This document shows positions 38,066 to 48,048 of a stretch of DNA of 48,959 nucleotides, piece by piece. How positions within the stretch are numbered: position 1 is the stretch's first letter; each line of letters opens with the position of its first letter. The DNA is taken from assembly GCA_009692485.1 (NCBI GenBank), contig SHZB01000001.1, positions 1 through 48,959 of the forward strand. Reading direction: 5' to 3'. The stretch comes from Myxococcales bacterium. Its GTDB lineage: Bacteria > Myxococcota_A > Polyangia > Polyangiales > Polyangiaceae. The notes below the pieces were generated by a model. It was not told the origin of the DNA and searched no databases. It saw only the letters and a list, made by a program, of their open reading frames with translations. The position numbers and the translations under genes were made by a program.

Positions 38066-38596
38066 GTGCCGTTCATCCCAAGTGGAGGCACGACGCCAAT
38101 TTTCCCATTTCCACAACGGACGTTGCGCGGCGGTACCTCTCCGGTCCGCGTCATGGTGGTCGATGACGATCTTGGGCGACGCTATGCGCTCGCGCAGCTC
38201 CTGCGACTCGAGGGCTACCAGGTCCACAGTGCGTCGGGCCACGAGAGCTGGCTCGCTCTGTTCAAGTCATGCCTGTCGGTGCCCGCGACATGGGTGTCTT
38301 TTGTCGCTGCGATCGATCCCGATGTGCTGCTGATGGCGGTCGATGCGCAGGCTGCGCTGCTGACCATCGGTGCGCTCCGGCATCATCCTCTCACCGACCA
38401 GGTCCCGGTCATCGCGCTCGGTGACCAACACCGGCCGGAGGACCTTGCGACCGCCATGGCGCTCGGCGCCGCCGGGTCGTTGGGCCGCCCGATCGCCCCC
38501 GATGAACTGTGCACGCAAGTGGCGAGAGTCCTCGCCGAGGCACCGCCGCGTCGTCCGAGAACCGGTGACGAGACCCGCGTGCACGACCTGAACTAG
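38066..38596 (+). CDS. response-regulator receiver-like protein (probable pseudo-receiver); start uncertain
   Basis: VMVVDDDLGRRYALAQLLRLEGYQVHSA ... PVIALGDQHRPEDLATAMALGAAGSLGRPIAPDEL. Confidence 0.72.
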   Translation: MPFIPSGGTTPIFPFPQRTLRGGTSPVRVMVVDDDLGRRYALAQLLRLEGYQVHSASGHESWLALFKSCLSVPATWVSFVAAIDPDVLLMAVDAQAALLTIGALRHHPLTDQVPVIALGDQHRPEDLATAMALGAAGSLGRPIAPDELCTQVARVLAEAPPRRPRTGDETRVHDLN

Positions 38597-38686
38597 CAGG
38601 CCTCAGCCGATGCGTTTGCGCTTCAACATCTGAACCAACAGGCCTCAGCCGATGCGATTGCGCTTCAACATCTGAACCAACAGGTC

Positions 38687-39703
<1,017 letters not shown>

Positions 39704-39864
39704 CCGAATCTTCTCAACTTTCTTGTCCAGAAGCTGCGTGGTGGGGCAAAGCGCACGACAAGCCAGGTTAAAGCCCTGCTCACGGTCGTGTCAAACAGTA
39801 CGAATTGGGAACGCTGAACTAGGAGGGGAAACGCTGCCTCGGTGCCGCGAGGCTCCCGAGTTCT

Positions 39865-39954
39865 GTTTCGTACGCGTCAGTTTCGTACGCGTCAGTTTCG
39901 TACGCGTCAGTTTCGTACGCGTCAGTTTCGTACGCGTCAGTTTCGTACGCGTCT
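39865..39954. repeat. 15-bp tandem repeat (GTTTCGTACGCGTCA, 6 copies)
   Basis: Copies at 39865, 39880, 39895, 39910, 39925, 39940. Confidence 0.95.
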
Positions 39955-40328
39955 CTTGAAGGCGCGTCTCTTGAACGAATGTGCCGAGCCGACCACGCGG
40001 CGTTTGGCGAGTCCAGGTTCACCATCAAGAGTGATGCCAAAGAGTTGCCGCTGGCCGTCACGTTGATGGCGGACGACAGCGACCGAGCGCTTGGCGCGCC
40101 GATGCCGTGAGCAAACAGCTGAGGATCCACGCGGATCGCGGCTATTTCGTTGGTATGCGCCGACGCGGCCAGGTCGAGGTGTGCGTACACTCAACGACAT
40201 GGTTCCACGGGCGTTTCCGCTCAGACAACATTTTTGCAGCGCCATGCCATTGACGGTGCTCGCGACCGGGCCGACGGCGAGCTGACGCTCGGGGCGTCAA
40301 TGCCTCGTCACAAGCGCTTCGATCGCTT

Positions 40329-41249
40329 GTGGACAACTCGCTCTTAGAACGCCGGACGTCACCCGTTTCCGCAACGGATCCCCAGCAATTCCCGGCTCAA
40401 ATCGTCGTCTCGCGAAAAAGTTTCTTTGACGGTCCGGTGCTTGCAATTGGCTCCGGCCGCGTGAGCACCGTCGGACCCATCGCGTCTCTTGTAGCGCGTC
40501 CCCAGCTAGCGTCGCACCAAGCTGCGGCCGCGGCAGGTGCGCGTTCCGGCGAGCTGCGCGCTACGGCGAGGGAGGTAGCGCCAACTCGCACACCGCTGGC
40601 GATGGGCGACATTCGCGGCGCGCTCGAGACCGCATATCGCCGACAGTCCGGCCGCGCGATGCCGGAGGGCATGGCGGAGGTGCTCAGTGCTCACGTCGCC
40701 CACGAAACCGCGCGCGGCGAGCGCATGTTCAATTTCAATTTCGGCGGCATCAAGGGCAAGAGCCCGAGCGGAACTACCGCGCGCTATCTCACGACCGAGG
40801 TGCTCGACGGCAAACACAAGAAGCTCGTCGACGGATTTCGCGCCTATCCGAACGCGACCGAAGGGGCCGAGGACTACCTCGCACTTCTCGGCGATCGGTA
40901 CCCGCAGGCATTGGCGCAAGCGCAGCGCGGGGACGTCACTGGATTTGCGGCTGCGCTCAAGCAACAGCGCTATTTCACCGCGGATCTCGCCGATTACACG
41001 CGCGCCCTTCACGCACACGCGAGTGAGGCCGCCGCGACCGGGACGCGTGGCCGCGCGCAAGGAACGAGCTACCTCTTTGGCCATGAGCTGGCCCGCGAAG
41101 GGCTTCGGCTGGACGGCGTACAGGACGCGGCATTGCCGACTTCGCTCGAGGTCGCGCGCGTCATGGGAGTGATGAGCTCCCTCGCCGCTCGCATCGGCGC
41201 GCCAATCGCCGACGACGGACCAACTCCGACAGCGAGGCGAACGGGATGA
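40329..41249 (+). CDS. glucosaminidase (GH73)/FlgJ-like peptidoglycan hydrolase; start uncertain
   Basis: LSAHVAHETARGERMFNFNFGGIKGKSPSG...YPNATEGAEDYLALLGDRYPQAL; next to fliD/fliS. Confidence 0.72.
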   Translation: MDNSLLERRTSPVSATDPQQFPAQIVVSRKSFFDGPVLAIGSGRVSTVGPIASLVARPQLASHQAAAAAGARSGELRATAREVAPTRTPLAMGDIRGALETAYRRQSGRAMPEGMAEVLSAHVAHETARGERMFNFNFGGIKGKSPSGTTARYLTTEVLDGKHKKLVDGFRAYPNATEGAEDYLALLGDRYPQALAQAQRGDVTGFAAALKQQRYFTADLADYTRALHAHASEAAATGTRGRAQGTSYLFGHELAREGLRLDGVQDAALPTSLEVARVMGVMSSLAARIGAPIADDGPTPTARRTG

Positions 41250-41296
41250 TGTGCGCGCGCGCTCAAGTTTTTCGCCCCCCGAGCCGTTCAGTCGCT

Positions 41297-41317
41297 TCGG
41301 AGGCCTCGCGCCTCCGA
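41297..41317. other. stem-loop TCGGAGGC-CTCGC-GCCTCCGA
   Basis: Perfect 8-bp inverted repeat upstream of fliD; no T-tract. Confidence 0.45.
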
Positions 41318-41371
41318 GCTGGCAGGTGGGTGCGCTACGCCGTCCCATCGGAATCAAAGGACTGAACCACC

Positions 41372-42745
41372 ATGGGCATCACGCTTGGCGGCCTCGCCAC
41401 CGGACTCGACACCAACGCGCTCATCGCCGGGCTGCGGCAAGCGGAGTCGGTTCCGCTCGCGCGTAATCAAGCTCAGCAGCGTGATCTCAAGAGCGCGCGC
41501 GACGCGCTCTCGTCGTTCTTGAGCAAACTGGTGGACATCAAGACGAAGGCGAAGGACCTCGACACCGCAGCCGAGTTCTCCGCGTACACGATCACCTCCA
41601 GCGACGACACCTCCGTCGTCGCCTCGTCCGCAGGCACGGCCGCGCCCGGCAGCTTCTCGGTTCAGGTGAACAAGCTCGCCTTCGCGACGCGTACGAAATC
41701 CAAGTCCGTAGCAAGCGCCACCAACGCCCTGACCCAAGCGGGGACGATCGGCATCACCATTGCGGGCACGACGACCGCGGTGGCCGTCACTTCGGAGGAT
41801 TCGCTGGTTGCGATCGCCACCAAGATCAACACCAGCGGCGCGAAGGTCAACGCCTCGATCGTGAACGAAGGCAGCACGAGCCGTCTCTTGATCAGCGGCA
41901 AGGACTCCGGAGTCGCCAATCAGGTCACCTACGCCGAGACCGGCACGGTGGATCTCGATCTCGACCTTGGCGCGAATACTTACCAAAACGCGCAGGACGC
42001 CGAGATCAAGATCGACAATCAATTCACGGTTACGCGCCCCACCAACAAATTCACCGACGTGGTGCAAGGCGTGACGATCACGCCGAAGAAGATAACCGGC
42101 AATCCGCCAGTGACCGAGGCGCCCGTGACGGTGACGGTCGCGGCCGACGCAGCTGCCCAGGAGAAGAAGATCCGCGCGTTCGTCGATGCGTACAACTCCG
42201 CCGTGTCGGGCGGTCACCTCGCCGCTGGCTACGGCTCCATCAAGGCCGCCAACAAGTACCTCTCTGGCGACAGCGCAGTACGCACCTCGCTAGATGCCAT
42301 GGCAAAGCTCGTTTCGAGCAAGCTCCCCGGCTTCACTGGCAAGTACGACATGCTGGCGTCCGTTGGCGTAAGCCTCACCCAGAAGGGAAGCCTCGGCATC
42401 GACTCCGCAAAGCTGAAGGCGGCACTCGACGCCGATCCAGGGAGTGTCGCCAAGGTCTTCGTCGGCGATCCGGACAACAGCGTGAAGGGTGCGATGCACC
42501 TCATGACCGAAGCGATCGACAAACTTGCGACCGGCAAGGAGGCCACGATGAACATCCGGATCGCGGCCTTCGGCGGCAACATCGAAAGGCTCGAGGGCCA
42601 GGAAATCGTGCTGAATCGGTCGCTCGACGCCTTCGAACAGCGGCTGCGAAAAAAGTTCACCGACCTCGAGTCCTCGGTCGCACGCATCAACCAGCAGGGC
42701 GGCGCCCTCTCCGGCCTCGCGAACCTCGGATTCTCTCGTAGGTAG
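41372..42745 (+). CDS. fliD: flagellar filament capping protein FliD
   Basis: GGLATGLDTNALIAGL, GSFSVQVNKLAFATRTKS, C-terminal LEGQEIVLNRSLDAFEQRLRKKFTDLESSVARINQQGGALSGL. Confidence 0.93.
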   Translation: MGITLGGLATGLDTNALIAGLRQAESVPLARNQAQQRDLKSARDALSSFLSKLVDIKTKAKDLDTAAEFSAYTITSSDDTSVVASSAGTAAPGSFSVQVNKLAFATRTKSKSVASATNALTQAGTIGITIAGTTTAVAVTSEDSLVAIATKINTSGAKVNASIVNEGSTSRLLISGKDSGVANQVTYAETGTVDLDLDLGANTYQNAQDAEIKIDNQFTVTRPTNKFTDVVQGVTITPKKITGNPPVTEAPVTVTVAADAAAQEKKIRAFVDAYNSAVSGGHLAAGYGSIKAANKYLSGDSAVRTSLDAMAKLVSSKLPGFTGKYDMLASVGVSLTQKGSLGIDSAKLKAALDADPGSVAKVFVGDPDNSVKGAMHLMTEAIDKLATGKEATMNIRIAAFGGNIERLEGQEIVLNRSLDAFEQRLRKKFTDLESSVARINQQGGALSGLANLGFSRR

Positions 42746-42809
42746 TTCTCATTTATCCTCTTCGGCTCCTCCCTCGAGCATCGGCCATCAACCCTCCCGC
42801 CATACGACC

Positions 42810-43229
42810 ATGATCAATCCAGGCCTCAATCGCTACAAGACCGTTCAAGTGCGTACCAGCTCGCCGAGTGAGCTGTTGACCATGCTCTACGATGGCAGTT
42901 TTCGCTTCTTGAACGAAGCGGTGGCGGCCATGGAAAAGGGAGATCGTGGGCGCGCTGGTGAGCGGCTCGACCGCGCATACGCGATTCTCAGCGAGTTCGC
43001 CGCGACGTTGAAACACGAAGTCTGGCCGGACCTTTGCCAGAACCTGAACGGCGTCTACATGTTCTGCATGGGGCATTTGGTTCAAGCCAACATCGACCAA
43101 GACCCAGAGAAGGTCCGCGAGGTCATTCGCATCCTCGAGCCCTTGCGCGAGGCGTTCAAGGAGGCCGCGCGCCAGGTTCTCTCCGGTGAGGCGAAGCTCG
43201 TTCCGCACGCGAGCGCTACCAAGCGATAG
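42810..43229 (+). CDS. fliS: flagellar export chaperone FliS
   Basis: YKTVQVRTSSPSELLTMLYDGSFRFLNEAVAAMEKGD. Confidence 0.9.
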   Translation: MINPGLNRYKTVQVRTSSPSELLTMLYDGSFRFLNEAVAAMEKGDRGRAGERLDRAYAILSEFAATLKHEVWPDLCQNLNGVYMFCMGHLVQANIDQDPEKVREVIRILEPLREAFKEAARQVLSGEAKLVPHASATKR

Positions 43230-43231
43230 CC

Positions 43232-43699
43232 GTGAATCGCGAACGCGAAGAAAGGCGCGAGGCCTCAGCGACGCCGACGAGAACACCCGAAAAGGCGCTC
43301 GTCGAAGCCATAGCGCTCACCGAAGCGATGCTCGCGAGCGGTGTCACGGCCGAGAGCGTGGAACTCCTCCTCGAGCAGCGAGAACCACTCTTGGCGTACG
43401 CGCCCGAGACAGCGCAGACCGATTGGAGCGCGAACCCGGCGGAACTTGCCAATAAGCTCCGCGAGCTCGATGCGCGACTCGCTCGAGCCATGCTTGGGCC
43501 TCACCTCGAAGAGTTCGCCTGGCTGAGGGGGCGTATCGCCGACATCGAGCTCAGCTTCCCTGAGCTTGCTGCGATCGCCACGCGCGTCGCGAATGATGGC
43601 AGCAGAGCGCCATCACCCGATGCGCCCACGACTCCGGTCTGGACGGCTCGCGTCAGGGGCGTTGCGGCCCGCTATCGGCGAGTCCGCGCCGCGCGCTGA
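43232..43699 (+). CDS. hypothetical protein directly after fliS (possible flagellar chaperone)
   Basis: Helical protein, 3 bp after the fliS stop; identity inferred from position only. Confidence 0.55.
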   Translation: MNREREERREASATPTRTPEKALVEAIALTEAMLASGVTAESVELLLEQREPLLAYAPETAQTDWSANPAELANKLRELDARLARAMLGPHLEEFAWLRGRIADIELSFPELAAIATRVANDGSRAPSPDAPTTPVWTARVRGVAARYRRVRAAR

Positions 43700-43720
43700 A
43701 GCCGCCGCGACCCGGAGGCG

Positions 43721-44800
43721 TCACGAGAGCGAGTGGCGCAGTGCGTGGTCGTGGGCCTTGTCGGCCATGGCCCGAACGGCATCGATGAGCCCGGAAAAGC
43801 GCGGATCGCTCGTTTTTCCTTGCCGGTAACGACCATAGATTTGCTGGCACACGACCGCAGTCTTGAAGAGTCCGAACACGTAATAAAAGACGATGTTCGA
43901 GACGTCGACGCCGGTAGCGCGCGCGTAGTTCTCCGCCAGCTCGCAGCGGGTCTGCATGCCATCGAGCATCGTCGGCCCAAAGCTCAGCGCCTTGAGCGGT
44001 TCCGGATCCCCGGCTTCAACCCAGTAGCCAAGCGCCGTGCCGAGATCCATCAGCGGATCACCGAGGGTCGCCATCTCCCAGTCGAGAATGCCGACGATGC
44101 GCTCGAGCTTTGCGGAGTCGTAGACGACGTTGTCGAACTTGAGGTCATTGTGAAGAATGCGCGCTGGGGGCGAGGTGGGAATGTGGCTCGCGAGCCATTC
44201 GGCGACGGCGTCCATGGCGGCGATGTCGTCCGTGCGCGCGCTGCCGTAGCGACGGGTCCAGCCCTCGATTTGCCGCGTGACGTAGCCATTCGGGCGGCCG
44301 AGCGAGCCGAGCCCGAGCGACTCGTAGTCGAGGGCGTGCAGCTCGACGAGGGTCGCGAGCAGTGTCTTGGAGAGATGGCGCGCCTTTGGCGGACCGATCA
44401 TGAGCCCGGTGGGAGGGGCCTTCCTCAGGATGACTCCGCGCACGCGTTCCATGAGGTAAAAGTCCGCGCCGAGGACACTGGCGTCATCGCAAAACAGCAA
44501 TGGCCGCGGTGCCCAGCCGACGTGGCGTGAGAGCGTGGTGAGGAGCTGATGTTCGCGGCGCATGTCGTGCGCGCTCTTCACGGTGGAGCCGAAGGGCGGT
44601 CGCCGCAGCACCAGCTCGCGCTCGCCGGCAACTACCAGGTACGTGAGATTCGAATACCCGCCCGGAAACTGCTGAACGACGAGTTCGGGCACAGGCACGC
44701 CGAGCGCGGCTTCGAGCAGCGGCACGAGACGCGCGACGTCGAGTTCTTCGCCGCTGCGAACCCTCCCAGGAACATCGAAGAAGCTCGAATTGGCATTCAC
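43721..44800 (-). CDS. APH-like phosphotransferase family protein (ACAD10/11 kinase-domain type)
   Basis: QFPGGYSNLTYLVVAGERELVLRRPPFGSTVKSAHDMRREHQLLTTL, RILHNDLKFDNVVYD, GILDWEMATLGDPLMDLGTALGYW. Confidence 0.88.
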   Translation of the reverse strand: MNANSSFFDVPGRVRSGEELDVARLVPLLEAALGVPVPELVVQQFPGGYSNLTYLVVAGERELVLRRPPFGSTVKSAHDMRREHQLLTTLSRHVGWAPRPLLFCDDASVLGADFYLMERVRGVILRKAPPTGLMIGPPKARHLSKTLLATLVELHALDYESLGLGSLGRPNGYVTRQIEGWTRRYGSARTDDIAAMDAVAEWLASHIPTSPPARILHNDLKFDNVVYDSAKLERIVGILDWEMATLGDPLMDLGTALGYWVEAGDPEPLKALSFGPTMLDGMQTRCELAENYARATGVDVSNIVFYYVFGLFKTAVVCQQIYGRYRQGKTSDPRFSGLIDAVRAMADKAHDHALRHSLS

Positions 44801-44899
44801 GCCGGCTGTGCCATTCGATTCAAGAGTCTATTCAAGAGTGCCCGTGCGGGCTGACGCGAGGTCCGCGATGCGGCGCTCGCATCGTCATGGCAATTGCGT

Positions 44900-46105
44900 T
44901 CATGCGTCACCGTCATTCGCGTAGCCATCGAGGATGCGCCGGCCGGCCGCCGCCTTGTGCACCTCGTCGGGCCCATCGTAGATGCGAGCCCCGCGCTCAT
45001 GGGCATAGTAGTGCGCGAGCACGGTGTCCGTCGTGAGCCCGAGCGCGCCGTGTACCTGAATGGCGCGGTCCACGACCTTCATCATCACGTTGGCGACGAA
45101 GAATTTGATGAGCGAAATGTCGACGCGCGCCGCCGCGAAGCCCGCGTGATCGATCTTCCACGCGGCCTCGAGCACCATGAGGCGCGCCGCGTTGATGGCC
45201 GCGCGCGACTCGGCCACATAGCCTTGGATGAACTGCTTGTGAGAGAGCGGTCGGCCCTGGTCGAGCCGTCGCGACGTGGCGCGTTTGCACATCAGCTCGA
45301 AGGCGCGCTCGCAGATGCCAATCCAGCGCATGCAGTGGTGAATGCGGCCTGGCCCGAGGCGCTCTTGGGCAAGGAGAAACCCAGCGCCCTCGGGTCCGAG
45401 GAGGTTCGCGATTGGCACTTTCACGTCGCGATAGGCGATCTCCGAGTGGCTCGCCCAGCCTTGGCCCGGGTGGCCCATGACCGGGATGTTGCGGACGATC
45501 TCGAAGCCCTCGGCGCTGGTGGGCACGATGAGCTGACTGGCGCGGGAGTGGCGCGTCGCGTCCGGATTCGTGACCGCCATGACGATTGCAAAGGCGGCAC
45601 CATCGGCGGCGGTCGTGAACCACTTTCGGCCCGTGATCGTGAAGCAATCGCCAGTGCGTACGGCGCGGCAGGCGAGCTCGGTCGGGTTCGACCCCGGCGT
45701 CTCGGGCTCGGTCATCGAGAAACAGCTGCGAAGCTCCCCGCGCGTGAGCGGCAATAGCCATTGGGCCTTCTGAGCGTCCGTGCCGAACTGGTGCAAAAGC
45801 TCCATATTTCCGGCGTCCGGCGCCTGGCAGCCGAAGAGATAATGGCCATACGGCGTGCGCCCGAGCACCTCGCTCATGAGGCCGTGTTCGAGGACGCTGA
45901 GGCCAAGACCGCCAAGGCTCTTCGGCGCTTGGGGAAGCCAGAGGCCGCGACGCTTCACCTCCGCGCGCAGCAGCGAAAGCTCGGGCTCGATCTCGTAGAA
46001 CTCGTGCGTGAGAAAATGATGCTCACGTGGCAATACCGCCTCATCGAGGAAGGCGCGTGCATGCGAGAGCGTCTCCGCGAGCGGGCCTGGGATCGAGAAG
46101 TCCAT
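44900..46105 (-). CDS. acyl-CoA dehydrogenase family protein
   Basis: CFSMTEPETPGSNPTELACRAVRTGDCFTITGRKWFTTAADGA; QVHGALGLTTDTVLAHYYAHERGARIYDGPDEVHK. Confidence 0.92.
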   Translation of the reverse strand: MDFSIPGPLAETLSHARAFLDEAVLPREHHFLTHEFYEIEPELSLLRAEVKRRGLWLPQAPKSLGGLGLSVLEHGLMSEVLGRTPYGHYLFGCQAPDAGNMELLHQFGTDAQKAQWLLPLTRGELRSCFSMTEPETPGSNPTELACRAVRTGDCFTITGRKWFTTAADGAAFAIVMAVTNPDATRHSRASQLIVPTSAEGFEIVRNIPVMGHPGQGWASHSEIAYRDVKVPIANLLGPEGAGFLLAQERLGPGRIHHCMRWIGICERAFELMCKRATSRRLDQGRPLSHKQFIQGYVAESRAAINAARLMVLEAAWKIDHAGFAAARVDISLIKFFVANVMMKVVDRAIQVHGALGLTTDTVLAHYYAHERGARIYDGPDEVHKAAAGRRILDGYANDGDA

Positions 46106-46124
46106 GGTCAAGCTCGTGGGCGGA

Positions 46125-46192
46125 GGCGCTCTTCTCCCTCTCCGCAAGGGTCGCCCTCTCCGCAAAGGGGCGAGGGCTGGGGAGAGGTCGCT
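46125..46192. repeat. G/C-rich inverted-repeat element (CCTCTCC...GGAGAGG), intergenic
   Basis: ctccctctccgcaagggtcgccctctccgcaaaggggcgagggctggggagagg. Confidence 0.6.
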
Positions 46193-46214
46193 CGCATTGC
46201 CGATCAACGCCTTA

Positions 46215-46934
46215 TTAGATGCGCGAGTAGAGGCCGCCTTCGAGGGTGTGGGAGTGGCGATTGAAGCTCTCGAGCGTGATCGCGTCTTCGGTATAGCGAA
46301 GCTCGGTCAGCGAGGCATTGGCTATGCTCGAGAGCAGCTCGATGGACCTTGGGGCGTCGAGCCCGAGGGCGAGCCGCAGGGCCACCGTGATCGGTCCGCC
46401 CGAGGTGACAATCAACACCCGCCGTCCGCGCCGCTCTGTCTTCATCACGGTGTGCAAGGCCGTGCGTACGCGGCTGGCGAATGGCTCATAGGGCTCGAGC
46501 CCAGCGACGGGTAGCTCGCCTCGCGCCCAGCGTTCGAGGAGCTTGCCGAGCACGCCGCCGACGTGGCGCATCGCTTCCTGACCCTGTTCCGTCAGCGTGC
46601 CAGTCTCGAGCTGAGTGCGGAGATCGGGGCAGCTTGGCAAGACGCGGCGCATGGCCTCGCTGACGAGCGCGGCGACTTCCATCTCGCGAAAGCCCTCGAG
46701 AATGCAGGTTTCTGGGAGCTCGAGCCCACCTTCGCTTGCGGCCGCGCGCATGTGCCGCAGCGTGTCGAGGTGCCGCGTGAGCGGGCCGGAGTAGACCGCG
46801 TCGATGGGCGTCTTCCAGCTTGCGAGCTTGGTGCCGAGGGCGCGGGACTGCTTTTCGCCGAGTGGCGACAGGACGTCGTAGTCGTCGCCGTGGAGCGTCG
46901 CTTGACCGTGCCGTACGAGAATGAGGGTGCTCAC
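46215..46934 (-). CDS. histidine phosphatase family protein
   Basis: N-terminal LILVRHGQATLHGDDYDVLSPLGEKQSRALG; LIVTSGGPI. Confidence 0.9.
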   Translation of the reverse strand: MSTLILVRHGQATLHGDDYDVLSPLGEKQSRALGTKLASWKTPIDAVYSGPLTRHLDTLRHMRAAASEGGLELPETCILEGFREMEVAALVSEAMRRVLPSCPDLRTQLETGTLTEQGQEAMRHVGGVLGKLLERWARGELPVAGLEPYEPFASRVRTALHTVMKTERRGRRVLIVTSGGPITVALRLALGLDAPRSIELLSSIANASLTELRYTEDAITLESFNRHSHTLEGGLYSRI

Positions 46935-48022
46935 GGAAGCAGGTCTTGGACGCGCCGGTCGCCGAGGGGTTGGAGCGGCCGATTGGTGCGTCCGCCGAAG
47001 AGCGCGCGGTAACGCTCAATCTCTTTCTCACCGATGGACAGCGTCTTTTTCTGAATGAAAAAGAGCACTCCCTCGGAGCACGGCGGCGTCGTGAGCGAGC
47101 CCGTGTAATGCCAAAAGCCTTCGGCGAGGGAGATCAAGGACGCCATGTCGACTGGCTTACTCTTCACCGCCGCGGGCTCGCTCGACACGGTCTTTGGCAG
47201 CTTGGCCCAGAGCTCGGTGAGGACCGGGTTCGGCTCGCCCTTGTCGAACATCACGCCGATGACTGCCAATTGCCCATCCGCGGACTTATGCACGAAATGA
47301 ATCTCGAGCTCCGAGTGCTTGCCCTGCACGGTGTGCTCGCTCGGGCTGTGCATGTGAAACTGAAGAAGCTCAAAGCGCTTGTCGCCGATGGTGATGTAGT
47401 TGTTGGCGCGGTTCTCGACCAAGACCGTGTGCCCGTTGTTCTGGATGACGAGCGCGATTGGCAAATAGTCGACCGAGACCTTCGTGCCCAGCATTGCAGG
47501 TTTGATGGGTTTGACCGCGGCTTCCGCGCCCTTGATGGGTTTGACCGCGGCTTCGGCGCCCTTGATGGGTTTGACCGCGGCTTCGGCGCCCTTCGGGGCT
47601 GGGGCCACAGCTGCCGCTGGCGCCGCCTTCTTCGCGGGGGCGCGGGTCGAAAAATCAACGGGAGACTGCTCTTTGCCAGTCTTGCAGGTAGCCCACGCCG
47701 GATCGAGATCGCCCCAAAACGACGGGCCTTCGCTGCCGCCATAGGTCCAGTGCGCATGTCCGGTCTTTGCGTGAGGCTCGCTGCTGCCAGCGGGACTGGC
47801 ACTGCCGTCGGGGCTAGCGCTGCCGTGTGGAGTGGCGCTGCCACTGGGATTGCCGCTGCCATGGGGCGCCGCGCTGCCACCGGGCTTGCCACTGCCATGT
47901 GGCGCTGCGCTGCCGGCCGCCGCGGACGCGCTTGCGGCTCCATCGGGGTGCTCGGCGCTCTTGCCGCAGCCGGTAGTCGCGAGAGCTGCTATCAACCACG
48001 CGCTTCGCACCGTGAGCCTCAT
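46931..48022 (-). CDS. alpha-type carbonic anhydrase, predicted lipoprotein, with two internal repeat arrays
   Basis: Lipobox ATTGC; WTYGGSEGPSFWGDL, KEQSPVDF, NNGHTVLVE, LLQFHMHSPSEHTVQGKHSELEIHFVHKSADGQLAVIGVMF, GSLTTPPCSEGV. Confidence 0.92.
   Translation of the reverse strand: MRLTVRSAWLIAALATTGCGKSAEHPDGAASASAAAGSAAPHGSGKPGGSAAPHGSGNPSGSATPHGSASPDGSASPAGSSEPHAKTGHAHWTYGGSEGPSFWGDLDPAWATCKTGKEQSPVDFSTRAPAKKAAPAAAVAPAPKGAEAAVKPIKGAEAAVKPIKGAEAAVKPIKPAMLGTKVSVDYLPIALVIQNNGHTVLVENRANNYITIGDKRFELLQFHMHSPSEHTVQGKHSELEIHFVHKSADGQLAVIGVMFDKGEPNPVLTELWAKLPKTVSSEPAAVKSKPVDMASLISLAEGFWHYTGSLTTPPCSEGVLFFIQKKTLSIGEKEIERYRALFGGRTNRPLQPLGDRRVQDLLP
47502..47591. repeat. 30-bp in-frame repeat (KGAEAAVKPI x3) inside carbonic anhydrase
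   Basis: Copies at 47502, 47532, 47562. Confidence 0.95.
47780..47915. repeat. 36-bp degenerate in-frame repeat (SAAPHGSGxPxG) after the lipobox
   Basis: GSAAPHGSGKPGGSAAPHGSGNPSGSATPHGSASPDG. Confidence 0.88.
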
Positions 48023-48048
48023 CGCGCCGCGGTATCGCACACAACCTC

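Noticed and set aside
39842-40066. ORF with FRTRQ repeats
   Set aside because: Frame artefact of the 15-bp array; no homologous tail and arginine-rich as expected for a wrong frame in high-GC DNA.
46125-46192. Possible mobile element/REP-like insertion
   Set aside because: Inverted GC-rich repeat only; no transposase, no target-site duplication seen, one copy in the window, so reported only as a repeat.
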